7,756 nucleotides of DNA from an uncultured Pseudomonadota bacterium (GTDB lineage Bacteria; SAR324; NAC60-12): the NCBI GenBank assembly GCA_913056375.1, contig CAJXNF010000122.1:1-7756 (forward strand). Reading direction: 5' to 3'. The first letter of the stretch is position 1; each line of letters starts with the position of its first letter. Of this stretch, positions 1 through 5,006 are shown one piece after another. The position numbers and the translations under genes were made by a program. The notes under the pieces were generated by a model. The model saw only the letters and a program-made list of their open reading frames with translations, was not told the DNA's origin and searched no databases.

Positions 1-9
1 TGAGAAGTA

Positions 10-837
10 TCAGGAGCTTGGATCAGAAACACGCTGTCGACCCTTACGTTCTGGATCACGGGCCCACTCTGCACGAAGATGCTGATTGACCCAGGCTGGA
101 GCTGAATATCGTTGAATCTGGTTGATTACATCGGCTTTGGAGAGTCCATGCTCGTCGAATAACTCTGCGGTAGCGTCATAATGAGGATCATCTACAGGGC
201 CTCGACATCCATAACAGGGAATGCCTAGGCTAGGACAGCGCGCTTTACAGCCACCAGCCGTAATGGGACCACAACAAACGAGACCCTGGTGACGCACTAG
301 GCAGAGATTTTCATTGATGCGACACTCCGAACAGACGGAGTAGTCATGGCGTTCTGGAGAAGTTCGTTGAAGAATCGCAACCAGAGTGCGCAGGAATTCT
401 TCTTTTTCGATGGGACAACCGGGGACAGCAAAATCTACGGGAACAAAGTCACTGACTGGATGGGCTTTCTCTAGGCTGACCTCTTCCAGCGGCTTGCCGC
501 CATAGACGACTTCTTGCAGCACCTCCAGGGGTAGCTCGTTACGCATTGCAGGAATGCCTCCCCAGACAGCGCAGGTGCCAATGGTCATCAAGGCGTTGCT
601 CCGAGAACGAATTTCCAGCAGAGTGTCCAAATCGCGTTGTGTACAGACAGAGCCCTCCACGATGGCCAGATCCAACTTTCCTTGAAAGGAAGCGGAAGAA
701 GCCATGCCAAAGCTCAGCAACTCAATTCGTCCAGCCAGTGCAACTAGTTCATCCTCACAGTTGAGGATCATTAGTTGATCTCCAGCACAAGAAGTCAGGC
801 CAAAGATCCCAACACGGGGTTTGGGTGCTGTTTTCAT
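10..837 (-). CDS. hydD: Group 3b [NiFe] hydrogenase (sulfhydrogenase) small/delta subunit
   Basis: Small subunit of a soluble NAD(P)-linked [NiFe] hydrogenase. It carries electrons through Fe-S clusters between the large-subunit [NiFe] site and the HydB/HydG diaphorase part, probably in the cytoplasm because no Tat signal is seen. Of 275 residues, the proximal-cluster region shows SCAGDQ (C17, D20), C89 in GTCAVWGG and C141 in VPGCP. A C-terminal ferredoxin-like part has C169, C172, C179, C188, C197, C201, C208 and C211, enough for two further [4Fe-4S] clusters. Residue 20 is Asp where CxxC is usual. The start chosen is the ATG at 837-835: GGAGG (844-848) lies 6 nt upstream and this ATG forms an ATGA overlap with the hydG stop. 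An ATG six bases earlier (843) abuts the GGAGG and is less likely. The ORF closes with TGA at 12-10; the large-subunit gene must lie left of the window. Family assignment is secure; the subgroup rests on gene order. Confidence 0.9.
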   Translation of the reverse strand: MKTAPKPRVGIFGLTSCAGDQLMILNCEDELVALAGRIELLSFGMASSASFQGKLDLAIVEGSVCTQRDLDTLLEIRSRSNALMTIGTCAVWGGIPAMRNELPLEVLQEVVYGGKPLEEVSLEKAHPVSDFVPVDFAVPGCPIEKEEFLRTLVAILQRTSPERHDYSVCSECRINENLCLVRHQGLVCCGPITAGGCKARCPSLGIPCYGCRGPVDDPHYDATAELFDEHGLSKADVINQIQRYSAPAWVNQHLRAEWARDPERKGRQRVSDPSS

Positions 838-1796
838 CGCCATCCTCCAAGATAGGGATCTTCCAAGCCTTTAGGTGGTTGCCATGCTTCCCTGAGGCCT
901 CGAGCTTCCCAAACTGAGAACACGGGGCCGTCTGTGCAAGTGTAGCGGTAACCGATAGCACAGTGTCCACACTTGCCGATAGCGCACTCCATGCGACGCT
1001 CCAGACTAACGAAAATGTGCTCTGGGGGTACTTTCATCTCTCGCAAACGGTTGGTGATGTAGCCATACATCACGGGAGGACCACAGACTGCAAAGCGAGC
1101 TTGCTGATGGTCCAAGGGTAAGTTTGCCAGCAAGTCCAGTAAATTACCTTGAAGAATCTGCAACCCATCAGGTAGGGAGTGGTTCGAATCAATAGGTTGA
1201 TCACAAGCGAGATGAACGTCTAGACGTTCACTTTGCTGTATGTCACGCAGTTCATCAAGATAGAGTAACTGTCGGGTGTTTCGTGCGCCATAGAGCAAGT
1301 GGACTGCTGCCCCAAAACGTTCACGATATTGGAAAGCGTATTGTAGCAAGGATCGCAGAGGTGCCATGCCGAGTCCACCAGCCATCATCACCAGTGGTTT
1401 TTCATGTAACTCTCTGAGGGGAAAGCCTCTGCCGTAGGGACCACGCAACCCAATGAGGTCTCCGGGATCGAGTTCAAAAAGTGCTTTTGTGACTCTGCCA
1501 ACACGTCGAATAGTTAGGTGTAGTTCTCTTTGGTCAAGTGGTAGGTGGTCGCTGTTGGGAGCGTGGCAGATGGAAATGGGTACTTCCCCCACACCTATGA
1601 CAGAAAGCATGACAAACTGTCCGGGAATGTGATTGCTCCCATCGGGCCCCATCCCACGAGGATCATCCAACCGCAGGCGAAAGAGCATGTGGTCTGGCAT
1701 CAACTCCTGCTTGGAGATTAACCGTGCATTGAGCGGAAGCATGGGATCTATCAAAGGGGCAGCTGGCGTTATGGAGCGGAAAGAAGTTGTTTGCAT
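834..1796 (-). CDS. hydG: Sulfhydrogenase gamma subunit, FAD/NAD(P)H- and [2Fe-2S]-binding
   Basis: Flavoprotein subunit that exchanges electrons with NAD(P)H, like ferredoxin-NADP reductase and the dihydroorotate dehydrogenase electron-transfer subunit. In its 320 residues, the FAD domain comes first (PGQFVML near 58-64, EVPISI at 71-76, LRGPYGRGFPL near 117-127). The nucleotide-binding domain follows, with MAGGLGMAP at 138-146, LLYGARN at 168-173 and AVCGPPVMY near 236-244. A C-terminal CxxxxCxxC-x7-C set (C271, C276, C279, C287) ligates a [2Fe-2S] cluster. The start chosen is the ATG at 1796-1794, with GGAGG (1802-1806) 5 nt upstream. A longer in-frame TTG start at 1811 would place that Shine-Dalgarno inside the gene. 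It follows the hydB stop by 2 nt and overlaps hydD by 4 nt, so the three genes are surely co-transcribed. Whether NADH or NADPH is preferred cannot be read from the sequence. Confidence 0.92.
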   Translation of the reverse strand: MQTTSFRSITPAAPLIDPMLPLNARLISKQELMPDHMLFRLRLDDPRGMGPDGSNHIPGQFVMLSVIGVGEVPISICHAPNSDHLPLDQRELHLTIRRVGRVTKALFELDPGDLIGLRGPYGRGFPLRELHEKPLVMMAGGLGMAPLRSLLQYAFQYRERFGAAVHLLYGARNTRQLLYLDELRDIQQSERLDVHLACDQPIDSNHSLPDGLQILQGNLLDLLANLPLDHQQARFAVCGPPVMYGYITNRLREMKVPPEHIFVSLERRMECAIGKCGHCAIGYRYTCTDGPVFSVWEARGLREAWQPPKGLEDPYLGGWR

Positions 1797-1798
1797 AC

Positions 1799-2830
1799 TT
1801 ACCTCCCACAACTAGAACGAACTTTTGCAAAAACCTGAGTGATGTCGATCTTGGCGATGCAGGAGTCGATGCAGCGACCACAACCTACGCAGGAGGGCAT
1901 TCCAAACTGTTCCACGAAGCCCTGCTCCTTGTGGTAATATCGATTACTGACACGATCAGAGCGTTCAGGACGTGTGTGCTCTTCCCCGGCAATCCTGGTA
2001 AAATCCCTGAAAAGACAGGAGTCCCAACGTCGTACACGCTCTCCACTTTCTCCAGACAGATCGGTTTTGTCATAAACATTGAAGCAGGTGCAAGTTGGAC
2101 AGACCATGCTGCAAGCACCACAGGCAAAACAAGAATTCCCCAGATCTTTCCAGGCTGGACTGTCTTGTTCAAAGCGTAGCAAGTCGGGCAGATCACTGGT
2201 GGGCATCTGTCGAGTGAAGGCTTCTCGTCTGCGTTCCAGGTAGGCTTGGTGCTGGTTGATATGCTCTCGGCTCGCGAAGGAGAAGAGATCTCGCTGCCAG
2301 TGGAGCATTTCATGTCCGGCGGGTGTGCGGACCAATGTCAGGTAGCCTTCCTCTACTTCCCAAAGGAAGAGGTCGTAGATGTCTTCAATGTGGTCGGTTC
2401 GGTTACTTTGGCAGAAGCACTTTTCGTCTGGCATGCAGCCCAGGCCAATGATCCGTGACTGCTCACGTCGCCTCAGGTAGTGTCGATCCTGGTAGCGATC
2501 TCCAAAAAAAGTGTCGGTGACCCGGATGCCATGCAGATCACAAGGATGTAGGCCAAAGAGAATTGGAGGTTCGTCTTCCAGTACTGGTTCTTCATAACCG
2601 GTTTCGGTGGAGTAGCGATAGAGCACCTCCTCCGGTGGAAAAAAGTATTTTTTGGGTGGAACCATTGTGCGTAGGTATTCCAGCGCAACATCTTCCGTGG
2701 ATACTTCATTCAGATCACGGAACTTGTATTGGCCTTTGCCCACTTTGACAGGAACGACAACTCGAGCGTGGTCTGCGAGAACTTGTAGAAATTGCGATAG
2801 ATGAGCTTGCGGTAGGAAATGCACTTCCAT
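1799..2830 (-). CDS. hydB: Sulfhydrogenase beta subunit, 4Fe-4S dicluster electron-transfer protein
   Basis: Iron-sulfur subunit of the hydrogenase, homologous to subunit A of anaerobic sulfite reductase. It passes electrons between the flavin subunit and other clusters. The 343 residues carry two C-terminal [4Fe-4S] motifs: CFACGACSMVC (C234, C237, C240, C244, with C247 and C249 just after) and CVGCGRCIDSC (C314, C317, C320, C324). The N-terminal part has GLHPCDLHG (C97) and GCMPDEKCFC (C132, C138, C140), conserved-looking cysteines that may hold a further cluster. The second ferredoxin motif lacks the usual Pro after its last Cys. Start at ATG 2830-2828, with AGGAG (2837-2841) 6 nt upstream. 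It is first in the operon hydB-hydG-hydD, the order known for the Pyrococcus sulfhydrogenases (beta, gamma, delta, alpha). Sulfur reductase activity is a property of archaeal relatives and is not implied here. Confidence 0.92.
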   Translation of the reverse strand: MEVHFLPQAHLSQFLQVLADHARVVVPVKVGKGQYKFRDLNEVSTEDVALEYLRTMVPPKKYFFPPEEVLYRYSTETGYEEPVLEDEPPILFGLHPCDLHGIRVTDTFFGDRYQDRHYLRRREQSRIIGLGCMPDEKCFCQSNRTDHIEDIYDLFLWEVEEGYLTLVRTPAGHEMLHWQRDLFSFASREHINQHQAYLERRREAFTRQMPTSDLPDLLRFEQDSPAWKDLGNSCFACGACSMVCPTCTCFNVYDKTDLSGESGERVRRWDSCLFRDFTRIAGEEHTRPERSDRVSNRYYHKEQGFVEQFGMPSCVGCGRCIDSCIAKIDITQVFAKVRSSCGR

Positions 2831-2835
2831 GCAGA

Positions 2836-2843
2836 TCTCCTCT
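2836..2843 (-). promoter_or_regulatory. Ribosome binding site of hydB
   Basis: The minus strand reads AGAGGAGA here, with AGGAG ending 6 nt before the ATG at 2830. This settles the hydB start. Confidence 0.75.
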
Positions 2844-2921
2844 AGCTGGGGTGCTTAAAGAACCTCTAGGGATTAGTAACTTCAACGAATACGAGCCCTC
2901 AAGCCCTACTCTGCGGTGAGA

Positions 2922-2993
2922 TAAAGTGCAAGGACTTCACAATTAAAATGGACAAGAAATTGAAATTTTTTGGAGAAGTCCTGGTGCGCTTTG
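2922..2993 (+). repeat. Long interrupted inverted repeat / candidate structured RNA
   Basis: An outer stem pairs 2923-2930 (AAAGTGCA) and 2931-2938 (AGGACTTC) with 2975-2982 (GAAGTCCT) and 2985-2992 (TGCGCTTT). Only a GG bulge (2983-2984) interrupts it, and a T-G wobble at 2922/2993 can extend it. Inside, CAAGAAAT (2953-2960) pairs with ATTTTTTG (2965-2972) around a TGAA loop. The non-Watson-Crick positions (2927/2988, 2922/2993, 2956/2969) are G-U pairs if transcribed rightward but A-C mismatches if transcribed leftward, so an RNA from the plus strand is favoured. No T-run follows either arm, so a simple intrinsic terminator is unlikely. The pairing is read directly; any function is inference. 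Confidence 0.6.
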
Positions 2994-3180
2994 GTAATCA
3001 ATATCATGCACAAAGCCTACAATGCTGAAAAATTCTTCTGGCTGAAAAGACGGATGGTAGTTCGGTAGGATAGTTCAAGAAATGGCACAGGGGTTTCATG
3101 ATTTGTGTCTCTAACAAGCACTAAACTGTGATTGACCTTGATTGAAAATCCTTTGGGCCAGATCCTTCATATTTTGACTA

Positions 3181-3223
3181 CATCCAATTGGAGAGGGAGA
3201 ACTTTGAGTCAAATGGTTGGATG
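3181..3223 (+). repeat. Short inverted repeat upstream of the lipoprotein gene
   Basis: CATCCAA (3181-3187) is the exact complement of TTGGATG (3217-3223), and three G-U pairs can extend the stem inward when read rightward. The loop (3191-3213) begins with the purine-rich GAGAGGGAGAA. The left arm overlaps a perfect 10-bp palindrome, TCCAATTGGA (3183-3192). It could be an operator or a 5'-UTR hairpin; the evidence is pairing only. Confidence 0.35.
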
Positions 3224-3257
3224 AAAAATTGTAACGAAAGAGTCGAATGAAAAATTG
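3221..3257 (+). repeat. Direct repeat of the lipoprotein start region
   Basis: ATGAAAAATTG occurs at 3221-3231 and again at 3247-3257, the second copy being the first codons of the lipoprotein gene. The ATG of the first copy opens a 9-codon frame (MKNCNERVE) whose TGA overlaps the second ATG as ATGA. The arrangement looks like a local duplication that left a mini-ORF upstream. Confidence 0.5.
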
Positions 3258-3456
3258 GTTGTGGTTATTGAGTCTGTCTCTGCTGATAGGTTGCTCTTCA
3301 AACCAACATGATCTCTATTTTCCTCAAGGCGAGCGAGAGGTTCTGGGTCTTCAGGCATTTCAGAGCTGTGGGCATGAAAATTACCAAGTACTGAAGGAAG
3401 GCCAGGCCGGACCGTACGATCATGCCTTGATTGAATGTGGTGAGCATCCACGGTGA
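3247..3456 (+). CDS. Small predicted lipoprotein of unknown function
   Basis: I do not recognise a family for this 69-residue protein. The N-terminus MKNWLWLLSLSLLIGC is a typical lipoprotein signal: Lys at position 2, a hydrophobic core, and a lipobox LIGC with Cys16 as the lipidated residue. The next residues are Ser-Ser, not Asp, so by the E. coli rule it would go to the outer membrane. The mature part is about 54 residues, polar, with Cys41 and Cys64 that could pair. The Shine-Dalgarno is weak (AAGAG, 4 nt before the ATG). It stands alone on the plus strand, and its last 37 bases overlap the end of the convergent nucleotidyltransferase gene. A 13-bp-period duplication there supplies its stop codon, so the present C-terminus may be recent. 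The lipoprotein signal makes a real gene likely despite the size. Confidence 0.65.
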   Translation: MKNWLWLLSLSLLIGCSSNQHDLYFPQGEREVLGLQAFQSCGHENYQVLKEGQAGPYDHALIECGEHPR

Positions 3457-4202
3457 GCATCGGCTAGTCCTGGAACGGCTAGCCAGTCAGCTTCCAACTG
3501 CTGGAGACTGCTCAATGTTCCAATATCTCTCCAATAGGCGGAGCCGATATCTACGGTTCGGATTTCTTCACCATGGGTGACCTGCTCTAGGTAAACGGGA
3601 ATAATTCTGAAGATTTCCTGCTCAGGCAAAACCTCAAAAATCCTTGGGGCAACCAAATGAATCCCACAAAAGCCGACTTCTCGCAGGCTTCCAACGGGGT
3701 CTCGTAGGATGCGGTGATCCTGTTGCTTCACATAGTGAACACCACAAAGAAGGTCAGCCTCATCAACGAGCAGGCGATTGTTGGTCGGGCGTTGTTGTAC
3801 GAGCAGGGTTGCCAGCGGGTTGGTTTCAGAGTGAACTTGCCAGGCAGTGGTCAAATCAGCGTTGGAGAAGACATCTGCATTGTGCAGTAAAATCGGCATG
3901 TTCATTGACCAAAAAGAACGACTGCGCCGCAGTCCACCACCAGTATCGAGAAGGATTGGTTCGTGTGAGATTTGTAGGTTCAGAGAAGCAGGAGTGCGAG
4001 CTTCAACAAAGCGATAGATTTTTTCTGCGTGTGCATGTGTGTTGATCACGACCTGCTGGACTTGCTGCTGTTCGAGTCTGCGCAGAATCCACTCAAGAGC
4101 AGGAATACCGTGAATTGGGGCGAGAGCTTTGGGAAGTTGTTTTGTCAGAGGAGCCAAGCGGGTGCCGAGTCCGGCGGCAAAAACCAAGGCTTGTGGAGTC
4201 AC
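3420..4202 (-). CDS. Sugar-1-phosphate nucleotidyltransferase family protein (MurU/GDP-mannose pyrophosphorylase-like)
   Basis: Cytoplasmic enzyme expected to join an NTP to a sugar 1-phosphate, giving an NDP-sugar and pyrophosphate. The 260-residue chain has the family signature AAGLGTRLAPLT (9-20) with Lys25 in LPKAL, LLDTGGGL (84-91), HNAD (107-110) with Asp110 as probable metal ligand, and WRDIGT (224-229) with Asp226. It lacks the C-terminal left-handed beta-helix of longer GlmU- or GlgC-type enzymes and is sized like MurNAc-1-P uridylyltransferase (MurU) or heptose/mannose-1-P enzymes. The substrate cannot be decided. The start is GTG (4202-4200), whose last two bases are shared with the dcd stop (GTGA). 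No Shine-Dalgarno is seen, so translation is probably coupled to dcd. The C-terminal tail beyond about residue 245 crosses a 13-bp-period duplication and looks unlike the conserved domain. Confidence 0.85.
   Translation of the reverse strand: MTPQALVFAAGLGTRLAPLTKQLPKALAPIHGIPALEWILRRLEQQQVQQVVINTHAHAEKIYRFVEARTPASLNLQISHEPILLDTGGGLRRSRSFWSMNMPILLHNADVFSNADLTTAWQVHSETNPLATLLVQQRPTNNRLLVDEADLLCGVHYVKQQDHRILRDPVGSLREVGFCGIHLVAPRIFEVLPEQEIFRIIPVYLEQVTHGEEIRTVDIGSAYWRDIGTLSSLQQLEADWLAVPGLADAHRGCSPHSIKA
3439..3461. repeat. 13-bp-period tandem duplication in the overlap of two convergent genes
   Basis: GGTGAGCATC occurs at 3439-3448 and 3452-3461, separated by CAC. The period of 13 is not a multiple of three, so the two copies are read in different frames by each gene. 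The second copy carries the TGA that ends the lipoprotein gene, and both copies lie in the last codons of the nucleotidyltransferase (ADAHRGCSPH). Confidence 0.6.
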
Positions 4203-4720
4203 TCGAATTCAGAATCTTGATCTAGGCGACTCGGTGTAGCCCCACGTTGATTCAGGTACTTACCAGCATAAGGTTGCTCTGCCGTCTCGAGCATCTGAAC
4301 AAACACGATTTGACAGATACGAACTCCAACTTGCAGAACGATTGGAAACGGAGACTGGTTTTCCAGTTCCAGAGTGATCTGGCCCTCAAAACCAGCATCA
4401 ATAAAGCCTGCGTTTTGGACCTGCAAACCGAGTCGACCAATGCTGGAACGTCCCTCGACGTAAGCAGCCATGTTATTGGGAATCCGAATGCTCTCACGCG
4501 TTGTGGCCAGGACAAAGTGATTGGGTAGCAACTCATAGCTGTCAGCTACTTCAGAGGCATATTCGACAGGTTCACCCAGCACAATTTTTCTTCGAGAGGG
4601 AGCCAACCAACTGAAGCTATTGCCCAAGGTGAGGTCTACACTAGAGGGGCCAATCTTGACCCCCTCTGGGAGATAGCCCTGAGTGACCATCTGGCGGAGG
4701 TGAGTATCAGGAACGATCAT
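4199..4720 (-). CDS. dcd: dCTP deaminase
   Basis: Cytoplasmic trimeric enzyme of the dUTPase superfamily that deaminates dCTP to dUTP, feeding dUMP and dTTP synthesis. Of 173 residues, the family hallmarks are SSVDLTLG (26-33), the active-site segment GRSSIGRLG (90-98; Ser92 and Arg96 match E. coli S111 and R115), and FIDAGFEGQITLELEN (106-121; Glu118 matches the catalytic E138). The C-terminal NQRGATPSRLDQD (157-169) closes over the nucleotide. The QNAGFIDAGFEG version differs from the E. coli HVTAHRIDPGW version and resembles Gram-positive and mycobacterial enzymes. Some of those also hydrolyse dUTP to dUMP, so bifunctionality is possible but unproven. The start at ATG 4720 fits the family N-terminus, although the preceding sequence is AT-rich without a Shine-Dalgarno. 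It overlaps the nucleotidyltransferase by 4 nt and is divergent from the zinc-motif gene across 35 bp. Confidence 0.93.
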   Translation of the reverse strand: MIVPDTHLRQMVTQGYLPEGVKIGPSSVDLTLGNSFSWLAPSRRKIVLGEPVEYASEVADSYELLPNHFVLATTRESIRIPNNMAAYVEGRSSIGRLGLQVQNAGFIDAGFEGQITLELENQSPFPIVLQVGVRICQIVFVQMLETAEQPYAGKYLNQRGATPSRLDQDSEFE

Positions 4721-4755
4721 GATTTTGATTTATTAACAGAATTTTTAGGCAGAGC
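4721..4755. promoter_or_regulatory. Compact divergent start region between dcd and the zinc-motif gene
   Basis: Only 35 AT-rich bases separate the two start codons, so the promoters must overlap each other or the coding regions. Leftward, a TTGCAT (4758-4763) could be a -35 element, but no good -10 follows at 17 bp. There is no Shine-Dalgarno before dcd. A leaderless or short-leader transcript is possible. Confidence 0.35.
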
Positions 4756-5004
4756 ATGCAACCGAACCAGCCACCAAGTTTACTCGCAGATTTCAAGGAG
4801 TCTTGCAAAGTTTGTGAGGGGAGTGGTCGAAAATTAGGATATTTGGAAATCGATACTTTGCAGCCTCATCTTTCACAGAAATGCTTTCAATGCCAAGGAC
4901 GAGGCTACACGTTGACGCAGTTAGGTGAAGACCTACTAGAACTCTACCGTCCAGCTATTCAGCAGTGGATTCGTGAAGAACTCTCTCGTACAGGCACACG
5001 CTGA
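4756..5004 (+). CDS. Small protein with two DnaJ-like CxxCxGxG zinc motifs
   Basis: This 82-residue protein has CKVCEGSG (Cys17, Cys20) and CFQCQGRG (Cys43, Cys46), the repeat unit of the DnaJ cysteine-rich domain. Two such units normally make one zinc site. No J domain or substrate-binding domain is present, so it is not a DnaJ co-chaperone as such. The tail (51-82, YTLTQLGEDLLELYRPA...) is predicted helical and charged. Similar mini zinc proteins are often annotated as DnaJ-like without known function. Start at ATG 4756, with a weak purine-rich leader (AGGCAGAG) just upstream. It runs opposite to dcd, and its stop lies 2 bp from the stop of the convergent 731-aa gene. The cysteine spacing makes a real protein very likely; the role is unknown. 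Confidence 0.75.
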   Translation: MQPNQPPSLLADFKESCKVCEGSGRKLGYLEIDTLQPHLSQKCFQCQGRGYTLTQLGEDLLELYRPAIQQWIREELSRTGTR

Positions 5005-5006
5005 AC

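Larger units (their letters stand above)
2831..3246. other. Divergent intergenic region between hydB and the lipoprotein gene
   Basis: This stretch of 416 bp separates the hyd operon (leftward) from the lipoprotein gene (rightward) and must hold both promoters. No strong sigma-70 promoter stands out. On the minus strand a TTTAAT hexamer near 2942-2947 lacks a matching -35, and a TTGAGG element near 2896-2901 lacks a good -10. CCTCTAG occurs twice (2839-2845 and 2863-2869), the first copy overlapping the hydB Shine-Dalgarno complement. The region also holds a long interrupted inverted repeat (2922-2993), a weaker one (3181-3223), a direct repeat (3221-3257), and short open frames at 2948-3028 and 3146-3250. 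None of those frames is a confident gene. I see no tRNA-like or known riboswitch consensus. Confidence 0.6.

Noticed and set aside
841..843. ATG at 843 as the start of hydD
   Set aside because: It directly abuts the GGAGG, leaving no spacer. The ATG at 837 has a 6-nt spacer and the ATGA overlap with hydG.
1787..2179. 130-codon plus-strand open frame, and a 142-codon minus-strand frame at 1885-2313
   Set aside because: Both lie inside hydB, whose cysteine motifs fix the true frame. Their translations show no domain, and they have no ribosome site.
3083..3098. Sigma-54-like site TGGCAC-N5-TTTCA on the plus strand
   Set aside because: The -24 half is perfect and the spacing right, but the near-invariant G of the -12 GC is T. 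With no known activator site it is too weak, although the NtrB-like kinase in the window makes it tempting.
3132..3145. FNR-like dyad TTGAC-N4-ATTGA
   Set aside because: The second half-site matches ATCAA poorly (3 of 5). The run is better described as repeated TTGA steps in AT-rich DNA.
3209..3460. 83-codon minus-strand frame opposite the lipoprotein gene
   Set aside because: It lacks a ribosome site and any recognisable motif, while the opposite strand has a clear lipoprotein signal. It becomes continuous with the nucleotidyltransferase only if one 13-bp unit is removed, which is noted as a duplication effect.
3462..3484. GGCTAG/CTAGCC hairpin as terminator of the lipoprotein gene
   Set aside because: The stem is only 6 bp with an 11-base loop, no T-run follows, and it lies inside the nucleotidyltransferase coding sequence.
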